64,000 nucleotides of DNA from UBA8514 sp034933685 (GTDB taxonomy: Bacteria > Bacillota > Clostridia > Lachnospirales > Anaerotignaceae). The position numbers and the translations under genes were made by a program. Numbering within the stretch: the stretch's first letter is position 1; every line of letters begins with the position of its first letter. The notes under the pieces were generated by a model. The model had not been told where the DNA came from. It ran no database searches and saw only the letters and a program-made list of their open reading frames with translations. The DNA is taken from NCBI GenBank assembly GCA_034933685.1, contig JAYFNB010000017.1, positions 364,045 to 428,044 on the forward strand, in the 5' to 3' direction. Of the stretch, positions 42,829 through 50,256 are shown piece after piece.

Positions 42829-42869
42829 GAAATTCATCCAAGTGTTAATTCAATTAGGAGGGAAAATAA

Positions 42870-43946
42870 ATGACAAGCTTCAACTTGGCGGTAATTAAGG
42901 GTGATGGCATAGGCCCTGAAATAGTAGATGAGGCATTAAGAGTACTTGAAGTAATAGGTGAAAAATTTCACCATAAATTTAATTTTACAGAGGTCTTGGC
43001 TGGTGGAAATGCCATTGATGCTTGTGGAGAATGTTTACCAAAAAAGACGGTTGAGGTTTGTAAAGCTTCAGACTCTGTTATTTTGGGTGCGGTTGGCGGC
43101 CCTAAGTGGGATAATGTTCCAGGTGACCAACGTCCAGAAAGGGCACTTTTAGGGCTAAGAGAACAGCTTGGACTTTATGCAAATCTCCGACCTGCCATTA
43201 TACATAACGCCTTAAGTGATGCATCGCCAATTAAAAAGGAAATAGTTGGTGACAGCCTTGATATACTTATTGTGCGTGAGCTTACAGGTGGTATATATTT
43301 TGGTGACCGTGGCTACAGAGATGGAAAGTATGGAACAGAGGCGTACGATACAGAAGCCTACAGTGAAATGGAAATAAAGCGAATTGCAAAGGTTGCCTTT
43401 GAGGCCGCAATGAGCAGAGATAAACGCCTTACCAGTGTAGATAAAGCTAATGTTTTGGAAACCTCACGTTTATGGCGAAAGGTTGTAACTGAGGTGGCGA
43501 AAGATTATCCACAGGTTGAACTTGACCATATGTACGTGGATAATGCCGCAATGCAGTTGGTACGTAACCCTAAACATTTTGATGTTATTGTTACATCTAA
43601 CATTTTTGGTGATATTTTATCCGATGAAGCAAGTCAGATAACAGGGTCAATCGGAATGCTTCCTTCAGCAAGTCTTGGAGAAGGTGCTTTTGGTATGTAT
43701 GAGCCTATACATGGTTCTGCACCAGATATTGCGGGACAAAACATAGCCAACCCAATTGCAACAATACTTTCTATGGCTATGATGCTTCGTTATACATTTA
43801 AGCTTGATGAAGAGGCAAGTGCAATTGAAGGGGCAGTTACAAAAGTGTTGGATAGTGGTAGCAGAACAGCAGACATTGCAACAGAGGGTGTTAAGCCAAT
43901 TGGTACGTCACAAATGGGAGAGTTAATTAGAAGTGCATTAAAGTAA
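42870..43946 (+). CDS. leuB: 3-isopropylmalate dehydrogenase
   Basis: Oxidative decarboxylation of 3-isopropylmalate to ketoisocaproate with NAD. The 358-aa protein has the substrate-binding Arg cluster in ERALLGLREQLGLYANLRPA and RELTGGIYFG. Metal-binding Asp residues are in TSNIFGDILSDEAS, and the NAD loop is EPIHGSAPDIAGQNIANPIA. It is the last gene of the operon, 41 bp after leuD with its own AGGAGGG site, followed by a terminator. Confidence 0.97.
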   Translation: MTSFNLAVIKGDGIGPEIVDEALRVLEVIGEKFHHKFNFTEVLAGGNAIDACGECLPKKTVEVCKASDSVILGAVGGPKWDNVPGDQRPERALLGLREQLGLYANLRPAIIHNALSDASPIKKEIVGDSLDILIVRELTGGIYFGDRGYRDGKYGTEAYDTEAYSEMEIKRIAKVAFEAAMSRDKRLTSVDKANVLETSRLWRKVVTEVAKDYPQVELDHMYVDNAAMQLVRNPKHFDVIVTSNIFGDILSDEASQITGSIGMLPSASLGEGAFGMYEPIHGSAPDIAGQNIANPIATILSMAMMLRYTFKLDEEASAIEGAVTKVLDSGSRTADIATEGVKPIGTSQMGELIRSALK

Positions 43947-43960
43947 ACATTCAAATATTA

Positions 43961-44008
43961 AAAGAGAAAGACTGTTTTAGGGTCTTTCTCTTTATATTTA
44001 TTTTTTTA
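43961..44008 (+). terminator. terminator of the leu operon
   Basis: AAAGAGAAAGAC and GTCTTTCTCTTT form a 12-bp stem with an 8-nt loop; a T-rich tract follows. Confidence 0.88.
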
Positions 44009-44083
44009 TGTGGTAAAATAAATAAATAAATTTTGCTGTGAGGGTAATATTATAAAAAAATGTACCCAAAAGGAATGTGATCT

Positions 44084-44938
44084 ATGAAAATTGCTGACTT
44101 AGAAATTGTTCAGTTTTTAATTAGGCTTATTAAGCGCTATTTTAATGATGATATTGGTAGTAGTGCGGCGGCGTTATCTTATTATATGGTGTTTTCTTTT
44201 TTTCCACTGATTATTTTGGGAAGTACGCTTTTAGGCTATGCAAATATTTCATCAGACTATGTTTCGCAGGCTTTTTCAGGAATTTTACCACATGATGTAA
44301 TTAATATTATTAACAGATACTTGATATATGTAAGTACAAATAAAAATGCCAACATTCTTATGGTAAGTTTGTTTTTTACGGTGTATTTCCCCATTAGGGC
44401 GGTTAAAAGAATTATGGATGAAATAAACAGGGTTTATAAAGTGAAAAACAAACGTCATTTTTTTAAAAAAATACTATTCGTGTTTATGTTTACAGCACTA
44501 TTTGTTTTTACAATATTTGCATCCCTAACATTGTTAATTGTTGGAAGAGATATATTATCTTTCATTTCTAATTTTGTAGGCATATCTTCAAATTTTATTG
44601 ATGCATGGGTTATGAATAGGTTTGTGGCTATGGCAGTTATATGCTTTGTTACAATAACAATACTTTATATACTTGCACCAAATTGCAGTGTAAGTTTTAC
44701 GCAGGCTTTTCCAGGTGCGGCAACGGCAGTGCTTTTATGGCTTTTGTTATCGGCAGGTTTTTCTTATTATGTTGAAAACATGGGCAACTATTCCGTGTTG
44801 TTTGGGTCTATTGGGGCGATAATTGTATTGTTGATTTGGCTTTATATGATGGCATCTATATTGCTTATGGGCGCAGAAGTGAACAGTGTACTGAAGGAAA
44901 TGAGTGAAGATGTGACTAAAAAAACAAGGTTTTTATAA
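44084..44938 (+). CDS. YihY/BrkB family membrane protein
   Basis: A 284-aa protein with about six membrane helices. Family features are DDIGSSAAALSYYMVFSFFPLIILG at 25-50, a central AFPGAATAVLLWLLLSAGFSYYV and the C-terminal YSVLFGSIGAIIVLLIWLYMMASILLMGAEVN. Function of the family is not settled: once described as RNase BN or serum-resistance BrkB, and now viewed as membrane proteins of unknown role. It is a single gene, with a MarR regulator following behind its own promoter. Confidence 0.92.
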   Translation: MKIADLEIVQFLIRLIKRYFNDDIGSSAAALSYYMVFSFFPLIILGSTLLGYANISSDYVSQAFSGILPHDVINIINRYLIYVSTNKNANILMVSLFFTVYFPIRAVKRIMDEINRVYKVKNKRHFFKKILFVFMFTALFVFTIFASLTLLIVGRDILSFISNFVGISSNFIDAWVMNRFVAMAVICFVTITILYILAPNCSVSFTQAFPGAATAVLLWLLLSAGFSYYVENMGNYSVLFGSIGAIIVLLIWLYMMASILLMGAEVNSVLKEMSEDVTKKTRFL

Positions 44939-44946
44939 TTTAAAAA

Positions 44947-44975
44947 TTGACATGGGTCATCATTTTTTATATAAT
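44947..44975 (+). promoter_or_regulatory. consensus promoter of the marR gene with a palindrome
   Basis: TTGACA, a 17-bp spacer and TATAAT, a perfect consensus. TGACATGGGTCA (44948-44959), an inverted repeat with 4-bp arms, overlaps the -35 box and could be the site of autorepression. Confidence 0.8.
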
Positions 44976-45007
44976 GCTTTTATTACGAATTTGGAAGAGG
45001 AATTATT

Positions 45008-45430
45008 ATGGAACTTAAAGAATGTATTAATTTTTTACTTACAACTGCGCAACATAATGTGTTTCAGCTTTTAAGTGTAAAGCTTGCTGAATATGATGTT
45101 ACGCCTTCCCAGTATGGTGTTTTAAGCTGTTTATGGGGAAGAACACACGCAACGCCTAAGCAGATCGCCGAAACACTCTGCCTTGAAACATCCACTATTT
45201 CTGGCGTGCTAGATAGAATGCAGAAAAAGGATCTTATTGACCGCGTTATAAATAAAGAAGATAGGCGAGAGGTTCAAGTTATTATTACTGAAAAAGGTAA
45301 AGCTTTGGAGGAACCTATTTCTAAGATTATTGATGATGTAAATGCTGAAGTACTTAAAGATTTTAAACAGGAAGAGGTTTTAAGTATAAAAAAAGCATTG
45401 CGAGAGATAGCCAGCAATGATTTTGCGTAA
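45008..45430 (+). CDS. MarR family transcriptional regulator
   Basis: A 140-aa winged-helix regulator. Dimerisation helices are at both ends, and the DNA-binding core is TPKQIAETLCLETSTISGVLDRMQKKDLIDRV with the wing NKEDRREVQVIITEKGKAL. It is the last host gene before the integrated element. Target and ligand are unknown; the palindrome over its own -35 suggests autoregulation. Confidence 0.94.
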   Translation: MELKECINFLLTTAQHNVFQLLSVKLAEYDVTPSQYGVLSCLWGRTHATPKQIAETLCLETSTISGVLDRMQKKDLIDRVINKEDRREVQVIITEKGKALEEPISKIIDDVNAEVLKDFKQEEVLSIKKALREIASNDFA

Positions 45431-45490
45431 ATACATATATTATTATACCCTTGCTTGCGATAGTAAGGGTATGATATAATACAACCCTGT

Positions 45491-45531
45491 GGAGAGTTGT
45501 CCGAGCGGTTTAAGGTGCGAAACTCGAAATC
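45491..45531 (+). pseudogene. tRNA-Ser(CGA) 5' half, interrupted at the anticodon arm
   Basis: GGAGAGTTGTCCGAGCGG continues through the D-arm to the anticodon loop CTCGAAA and then diverges. The expected 3' stem strand (TTTCG) is replaced by TCCAC, and no matching acceptor strand (ACTCTCC) follows. The 5' half is what remains of a host tRNA-Ser gene at the left junction of the element. Confidence 0.75.
45522..45531. other. putative attachment-site core (attL)
   Basis: ACTCGAAATC is where tRNA similarity ends. The same ten bases recur in the anticodon loop of the complete tRNA-Ser at 45714-45723. It is the likely crossover core of the integrase encoded just to the right. Confidence 0.55.
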
Positions 45532-45681
45532 CACTCGGTCAGTTGCCTTGATAATGCCGGAAACCCTTGAGTTTCCGCGGGTTTTCGGGATTTTGAAAAT
45601 TTAGTGTTTTAGCGATTTCTACGGTTTTTCTACACTTTGCCTTGACTTCTACGCGGGGCTTGGTGTATAAAAATATAGCAT

Positions 45682-45770
45682 GGAGGCGTATCGAAGTGGT
45701 CATAACGAGCCTGACTCGAAATCAGGTTGTCCTCACGGGCACGTGAGTTCGAATCTCACCGCCTCCGCCA
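45682..45770 (+). tRNA. tRNA-Ser (anticodon CGA), CCA encoded
   Basis: An 89-nt class II tRNA. GGAGGCG pairs with CGCCTCC, anticodon stem CCTGA/TCAGG encloses CTCGAAA, a long variable arm and GTTCGAATC follow, and GCCA ends the gene. It lies inside the element, 150 bp from the interrupted host copy with the same anticodon, and unlike the two host tRNAs in the window it encodes CCA. Confidence 0.96.
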
Positions 45771-45771
45771 G

Positions 45772-45853
45772 GGGCCTGTTTGCGGTCAATGTCCGCAACA
45801 GGCCCTCCATTTTTTTACCTTTTCTACGCTCTCTTTTGAGGGCGTTTTTTTGT
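45772..45853 (+). terminator. two successive terminators after tRNA-Ser
   Basis: GGGCCTGTT..GCGG pairs with CCGC..AACAGGCCC (45772-45816), then seven T. Next CGCTCTC/GAGGGCG (45827-45846) is followed by seven T. Confidence 0.85.
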
Positions 45854-45966
45854 TTGTGTAGAAAACGGATATGCCTGAGTCCTCACTCTATAAGGCTTTT
45901 CCGTATTCCCATAAAGCAGTCCGTAGAAAATCAGTTGACCGCTGCAAGTCCAGTAGGTTCTGCCAC

Positions 45967-47178
45967 TTAGTTTCTTTCAAACATCCCATCCATAACCAAG
46001 CCAGATTCGATCTGTGCGTGGAAGTCCAGATGAGAGTAAATGTCCGCTGTGGTCGAAAATGTGCTGTGCCCCAGCCATATCTGGATTTGCTTCATTGATA
46101 TCCCATTTGCAAGCAGTAGGCTGGCGCAGGAATGTCTTAAATCGTGAAACCGGATTTTTTTGAGGTCGGCTTTTTCAAGCACCCAGCTAAAGTGATCCGT
46201 CACATAATTAGGGCGCATGAGCTTCCCTGTTTGGTCGAGGCAGATGTAGTCGAGGTAATCCCGGCAGTAAGAGCGCTTGAACAGCTTTCGATACATTTCT
46301 TGCTTTTCCTTTTCTGCAAGCAGTAGCTTTTCCACCGATGGCAGTAACGGAAGGGTGCGGAAGCTGGACTTGGTTTTCAGTACATCTTCCCCGACCGCTA
46401 TGGATTTGCCATCTACCGTGTCCTCAATCACCTTGTGCTTGATGGAGATGGTTTTTTGTTCGAGGTTGATCGCATCCCACTTTAATCCCAGGACTTCACT
46501 TCGGCGTAAGCCATAGTAAGCTGCCAGCTTCACACAAATCTCCAAGGGATCATCTGATATCGCATCAAACAGCGCCATCATTTCCTCTGCGGAATAAAAC
46601 TGAGCATGGTATACATTCTTCTTTGGCCTGTCTACCCTGTCAGCGGGGTTACTGCCGATGATCTCCTTTTTCACCGCATTCTGCAATGCTCTGCGGAGGA
46701 CTGCGTGATAATGGATGACCGTATTCGGTGTGTGACCCTCATCAAAAATTGATTGATGAAAGTCCTGAATATGCTGTGGAGTAACCTCCGCCAAGGTGAT
46801 GTCCAGTTCAGTAAAGTACCGGCTGATTCGCCCATCCAGCATGGTTTGATAGCCTTTGAATGTTGTTTTGGCTATCGTGGGCTTTGCTTGTATCAGCCAT
46901 TTTTGAAGGTAGTCGGTAAACAGCACCTCCGCATGGGGATTACGTTTGCCCTCGATCAGCTCTCTGGCCCGTTCCTCGGCCTCCCGACGCTCCTTTTCTT
47001 CCTGCTCCTGTTCGTATTCCAACCGAATTTGGTCAAAGGCTTTTTTAGCTTTTCTGTCGCTGGTTCCCGCTACCGGCAGTCCGGTGGGAATCCATTTGGT
47101 TTTTCTTTTTCCGTCTACTTTGATATAAAGGACAGCATAAAAAGTATTGTTTTTTTCTTGTAGGCAGCCTGTTATCAT
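45967..47178 (-). CDS. int: tyrosine site-specific integrase, Tn916 type
   Basis: A 403-aa recombinase that inserts and excises the element. An N-terminal arm-binding (AP2-like) domain lies at 1-55 (FYAVLYIKVDGKRKTKWIPTG). A SAM-like core-binding domain follows at about 70-170 (FTDYLQKWLIQAKPTIAKTT). The catalytic domain carries Arg in YYGLRRSEVLGLKW, HDLRHSCASLLLANG (H..R), LGHSTFSTT and the nucleophile Tyr in ADIYSHL. AGGAGG precedes the ATG. It is oriented towards the tRNA-Ser junction about 440 bp away, as usual for tRNA-targeting elements. Confidence 0.95.
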   Translation of the reverse strand: MITGCLQEKNNTFYAVLYIKVDGKRKTKWIPTGLPVAGTSDRKAKKAFDQIRLEYEQEQEEKERREAEERARELIEGKRNPHAEVLFTDYLQKWLIQAKPTIAKTTFKGYQTMLDGRISRYFTELDITLAEVTPQHIQDFHQSIFDEGHTPNTVIHYHAVLRRALQNAVKKEIIGSNPADRVDRPKKNVYHAQFYSAEEMMALFDAISDDPLEICVKLAAYYGLRRSEVLGLKWDAINLEQKTISIKHKVIEDTVDGKSIAVGEDVLKTKSSFRTLPLLPSVEKLLLAEKEKQEMYRKLFKRSYCRDYLDYICLDQTGKLMRPNYVTDHFSWVLEKADLKKIRFHDLRHSCASLLLANGISMKQIQIWLGHSTFSTTADIYSHLDFHAQIESGLVMDGMFERN

Positions 47179-47326
47179 GGTTATCCTCCTTTGAAATAAC
47201 AGCGTATTTGCCTACCATTGACAACATCACAATACCACAGAAGGCATGGGATAGCTACTGTTTTACGCGGAAGCAACCCAACGGATTTTTCTACGGTCTT
47301 GGGCCAATAATAAGCAAAAAACCATA

Positions 47327-47545
47327 TCAACCAATCTTGATATGGCACATTTCTTCACTCAGTAAATATTCAATAACGCATGCTTTGGGAATCTTATAGG
47401 TCCGTCCAATGCGAACACTATGTATCTCTTTTTCCGAAAGCAATTTATAAGCCAGTTTCCGGCTGATGCCTCCGAGCATTTCTCGTAATTGATTTACCTC
47501 GACTACATCGGGGTATTTTTCAAACATGATTGTTTTGTTGCTCAT
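47327..47545 (-). CDS. xis: excisionase-like helix-turn-helix protein
   Basis: A 72-aa protein with an excisionase/MerR-like winged helix: VVEVNQLREMLGGISRKLAYKLLSEKEIHSVRIGRTYKIPKACVIEYLL. The length and position just upstream of int match Xis of Tn916-like elements, where it directs excision. GGGGGG lies 8 nt before the ATG chosen; an ATG six codons earlier is less well placed. Confidence 0.85.
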   Translation of the reverse strand: MSNKTIMFEKYPDVVEVNQLREMLGGISRKLAYKLLSEKEIHSVRIGRTYKIPKACVIEYLLSEEMCHIKIG

Positions 47546-47559
47546 AAAAATTCCCCCCT

Positions 47560-47928
47560 TCATAAAAAAAGCGCCGGACTAAGTCCGATGCTGATAGAAA
47601 GTGCCTGGTTGATTTCTTCCATCTCCTGTTCATCCAGTTTGCCGATCCAGCCCCGAAGTCGAGTCCGGTCAATGGTGCGTATCTGCTCCAGAAGTGCAAA
47701 GGACTCTCTGGACAATCTGCCCGCCCCGGCAATAGCCGTATGGGTGGGTAAGGGCTTTTTCGGCTTGCCGGTGATGGCGCAGACGATGGTGGTGGGGCTG
47801 TAGTGGTTGCCTATGTCATTTTGCAGGATAAGTACAGGACGGATGCCCCCTTGTTCACAGCCCATAACGGGGTTTAAATCGGCGTAGTAAATATCGCCGC
47901 GGCTGATGCCTTGCTTCATCGTGTTCAA
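47560..47928 (-). CDS. PemK/MazF-like endoribonuclease toxin
   Basis: A 122-aa protein with the MazF fold: ISRGDIYYADLNPVMGCEQGGIRPVLILQND and IVCAITGKPKKPLPTHTAI. SFALLEQIRTIDRTRLRGWIGKL completes the barrel, and the RPVLI and T-rich loop residues used for RNA cleavage are present. No antitoxin gene precedes it, which is unusual for a working pair; it may stabilise the element with an antitoxin elsewhere. A TTG start is chosen because AAGGAGG lies 7 nt upstream of it; an ATG three codons later is the alternative. Confidence 0.86.
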   Translation of the reverse strand: MNTMKQGISRGDIYYADLNPVMGCEQGGIRPVLILQNDIGNHYSPTTIVCAITGKPKKPLPTHTAIAGAGRLSRESFALLEQIRTIDRTRLRGWIGKLDEQEMEEINQALSISIGLSPALFL

Positions 47929-47984
47929 ACTTTACACCTCCTTGATTCGAGATTCTCTGTTTTTTCTTAATGGCACAAATATAG

Positions 47985-48075
47985 GGATCGCCCTGCTGTA
48001 TAAGCAGAGCGATCCCCATCGCTTCTGTTACTATATAATTACGGTGAAAGGCACGGCAACCAGCCGTGCCTTTTT
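47985..48075. terminator. two strong hairpins between mazF and the IS element
   Basis: GGGATCGC..CTGCT pairs with AGCAG..GCGATCCC (47985-48016). AAAGGCACGGC/GCCGTGCCTTT (48047-48073) is followed by T's and acts as a terminator towards the IS. Confidence 0.75.
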
Positions 48076-48104
48076 CACCATCTCATTGTTTAAGCTGTTA
48101 GAAT

Positions 48105-48290
48105 TAAGAGGATATTGGTTTGACATATAGCTTCAAGGACTATCACGTCCGTATGTCAGTCAGTCAACCACCTCTTATTCGCAGCGTTCGATTTATGCAG
48201 GTAGAGCCTTCCGATAGAAGCGCTCGTGTCACCAAACAGATAGAATCGGCAATGAGTAAAGGTGGGTATGCCAATTGCAATCTTTTATGG
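48105..48290 (+). ncRNA. structured leader of the IS110 element, candidate bridge RNA
   Basis: Gene-free 190-bp segment directly before the transposase. A long hairpin pairs TAAGAGG (48105-48111) with CCTCTTA (48171-48177), enclosing GACATA/TATGTC and GGAC/GTCC. A second stem is GAGC..TTC/GAA..GCTC (48204-48225), and a third GGCA/TGCC follows. IS110-family elements are known to express a bridge RNA from such an end; the role here is inferred from position and folding only. Confidence 0.5.
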
Positions 48291-48301
48291 GGGTATATTT
48301 T

Positions 48302-49528
48302 ATGAATAATTCAGTAGGCATTGATGTTTCCAAAGGAAAAAGTATGGTTGCAATAATACGGCCTTTTGGCGAAATAGTTGCAAAGCCATATGAGGTACGC
48401 CACACGGCCAGCGCACTGACAACACTGGCAAATGAACTTAAAAGTCTTGATGGCGAAACCAGAGTAATTATGGAGCATACAGGGAGGTATTACGAACCAG
48501 TAGCCCAAATGCTTCATGATGCCGGCATTTTCGTAAGTGCTATAAATCCACTTCTTATCAAAGAATACGGAAACAATTCCTTACGGAAAGTAAAAACAGA
48601 CAAGGCGGACGCTATCAAAATTGCTCGTTATGGCCTCGATAATTGGGGCGAATTGAGAAAGCACAGCGGAGTAGATACGGTGCGGTATCAATTGAAAAAT
48701 TTAAATCGGCAGTATGATTTGTACAACAAGCATAAGGGTGCATTTAAGAATAACCTCATTGCTATAGTTGACCAATCTTACCCTGGTGCAAATACTTTTT
48801 TTGATAGTCCTCCCCGCAGTGATGGACACCAAAAATGGGTGGACTTTGTTACGACATTTTGGCATGTAGACTGTGTACGTAGCATGAGCTTAGCCTCTTT
48901 TATTGAGCATTATCAAAAATGGTGCAAGCGACAAGGCTATCAGTTCAGAAAGGACAAGGCTGTTGAAATTTACATAGCCTCAAAAGATTTGATTGCTTTG
49001 ATTCCTAAAGATTCTCTGTCAAAAATGCTCATTCAAGAAGCAGCAACACAATTAAACTCTGTTTCAAGTACGGTAGAGCTGTATCGCACAGAGATGAATA
49101 AGTTGGCAAAGCAACTTCCTGAATACACTAAAGTCATGGAACTGTATGGCACGGGGGAATCGTTGGGACCGCAATTGATGGCCGAAATTGGTGATGTAAG
49201 ACGCTTTGCTCACAAAGGCGCTCTCACAGCATTTGCAGGGGTCGATCCTGGTGCAAATCAATCAGGTACTAAAGAAAGTAAGAGTAACAAGTCATCTAAG
49301 AGAGGCTCTCCGCAACTGAGAAAAACACTGTTTATTTTGATGACTATTCTGCTGCAAAAGGCGCCTTATGACGATCCTGTGTTTCGGTTTCTGGACAAAA
49401 AACGTGCCGAAGGTAAGCCCTACTATGTTTATATGACTGCAGGTGCCAATAAGTTTTTGCGAATATATTATGGAAAGCTTAAAGAACATTTACTTACGAT
49501 TCAAGATGAAACAACATCTACAACATAG
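48302..49528 (+). CDS. IS110-family transposase
   Basis: A 408-aa DEDD recombinase. The RuvC-like N-terminal domain starts SVGIDVSKGKSMVAI (Asp), with Glu in VIMEHTGRYYEPVA and the Asp pair in KVKTDKADAIKIARY. The C-terminal IS116/IS110/IS902 domain has MAEIGDVRRFAHKGALTAF AGVDPG and the serine region SSKRGSPQLRKTLF. It appears intact. The ATG is used because an upstream in-frame extension of nine codons runs through the leader. Confidence 0.94.
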   Translation: MNNSVGIDVSKGKSMVAIIRPFGEIVAKPYEVRHTASALTTLANELKSLDGETRVIMEHTGRYYEPVAQMLHDAGIFVSAINPLLIKEYGNNSLRKVKTDKADAIKIARYGLDNWGELRKHSGVDTVRYQLKNLNRQYDLYNKHKGAFKNNLIAIVDQSYPGANTFFDSPPRSDGHQKWVDFVTTFWHVDCVRSMSLASFIEHYQKWCKRQGYQFRKDKAVEIYIASKDLIALIPKDSLSKMLIQEAATQLNSVSSTVELYRTEMNKLAKQLPEYTKVMELYGTGESLGPQLMAEIGDVRRFAHKGALTAFAGVDPGANQSGTKESKSNKSSKRGSPQLRKTLFILMTILLQKAPYDDPVFRFLDKKRAEGKPYYVYMTAGANKFLRIYYGKLKEHLLTIQDETTSTT

Positions 49529-49582
49529 TCACCATAGCAGTCCAGCTGCACTTTTTTCCATTGCCGCTTGTTCGACCGTCCT

Positions 49583-49655
49583 CATACTTTTTGAAAAGTG
49601 TCAAGGGCGTGCGTAAGCACGTTCATTTTACACTTGACTCTTTTCAGAAAGTATG
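49583..49655. repeat. large inverted repeat downstream of the IS110 transposase
   Basis: Arms of 23 bp (49583-49605 and 49633-49655) match at 21 positions, starting CATACTTT and ending AAAGTATG. The interior adds CGTGC/GCACG. It may mark the IS end, a structured RNA or a former insertion site. Confidence 0.7.
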
Positions 49656-49661
49656 ATTTTT

Positions 49662-49708
49662 TATCAAGGTGGCAATGGAAAATTTCCATTTACCACCTTG
49701 ACTTTTTA
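49662..49708 (+). terminator. strong terminator
   Basis: TCAAGGTGGCAATGGAA pairs with TTCCATTTACCACCTTGA apart from one mismatch, then five T. Confidence 0.88.
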
Positions 49709-50202
49709 TTTGCAGGCTGACATTAAGTCTTTTTTTATAATCAAGGCGCTTAATTCGACACTACTCCCCAAGCGCACTGTGCAAAGCGTATGAGTCTTGC
49801 ACAACAAAGGCGATGGCCTGAACTGCGGCTGGCTTCGCCGCATCATGGGAATTTCACCCCCGCCAGGATCTCTGCCGGTTGCTCTCATTGCGTGATCCCC
49901 CGGTCGCGGGGGGCTATGACGGAGCAAAAGTATCATTATAGGCTGACGGGATCATTGCGAGACAGGCCGCCACAGCCTGTTTTCCGGTCGGATGGGTACC
50001 GCTTTGCACCTTATTTGGCCGTCTTTGATAGGAGCAGGAAGAAACGAGCGAACAGAAAAATGAGTGATTTCACTTTTCTTGCTGCCTGCCTACAGGTGGT
50101 CTTGGCGCATCCTCCGAGGTCGCTTTACCCTTTCGGGGTCCGTCAGCTAACGTGTTCAGGTCATCGGATATTAAGTTTTCAAGGAACCATGGAGGGAATG
50201 AG
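49709..50202. other. GC-rich stretch without a supported gene
   Basis: About 490 bp, clearly more GC-rich than its surroundings. Open frames exist on both strands, but none has a ribosome-binding site with a family-like sequence, and their composition (Arg/Pro/Ser-rich) looks like non-coding GC-rich DNA. Short hairpins such as CCCCCGGTCGCGGGGG are present. It may be a structured or relic region of the element. Confidence 0.45.
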
Positions 50203-50240
50203 AAAAACCCCCTCACTACTAATCCGGTTTCGTGAGGGGG
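50203..50240 (-). terminator. terminator after the sigma-factor gene
   Basis: CCCCCTCAC/GTGAGGGGG perfect stem with five T's on the minus-strand 3' side. Confidence 0.85.
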
Positions 50241-50256
50241 TTGGACGGAAAAATTT

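Larger units (their letters stand above)
45617..45928. repeat. TTCTACRS repeats, candidate integrase arm sites
   Basis: Six copies flank the tRNA-Ser: TTCTACGG (45617), TTCTACAC (45628) and TTCTACGC (45647, 45822) on the plus strand, and TTCTACAC (45863-45856) and TTCTACGG (45928-45921) on the minus strand. A seventh, TTCTACGG, lies at 47289 between int and xis. Their crowding beside a Tn916-type integrase, whose N-terminal domain binds short direct repeats, suggests arm-type sites. Confidence 0.6.
48105..49528 (+). mobile_element. IS110-family insertion sequence (ends not defined)
   Basis: Transposase plus structured leader. IS110 elements lack long terminal inverted repeats, so the exact ends cannot be set from one copy. 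The insertion lies between the mazF/xis/int block and the sigma-factor gene of the conjugative element. Confidence 0.7.

Noticed and set aside
48120..48305. Small plus-strand frame before the transposase
   Set aside because: No ribosome site; the segment folds as a structured RNA.
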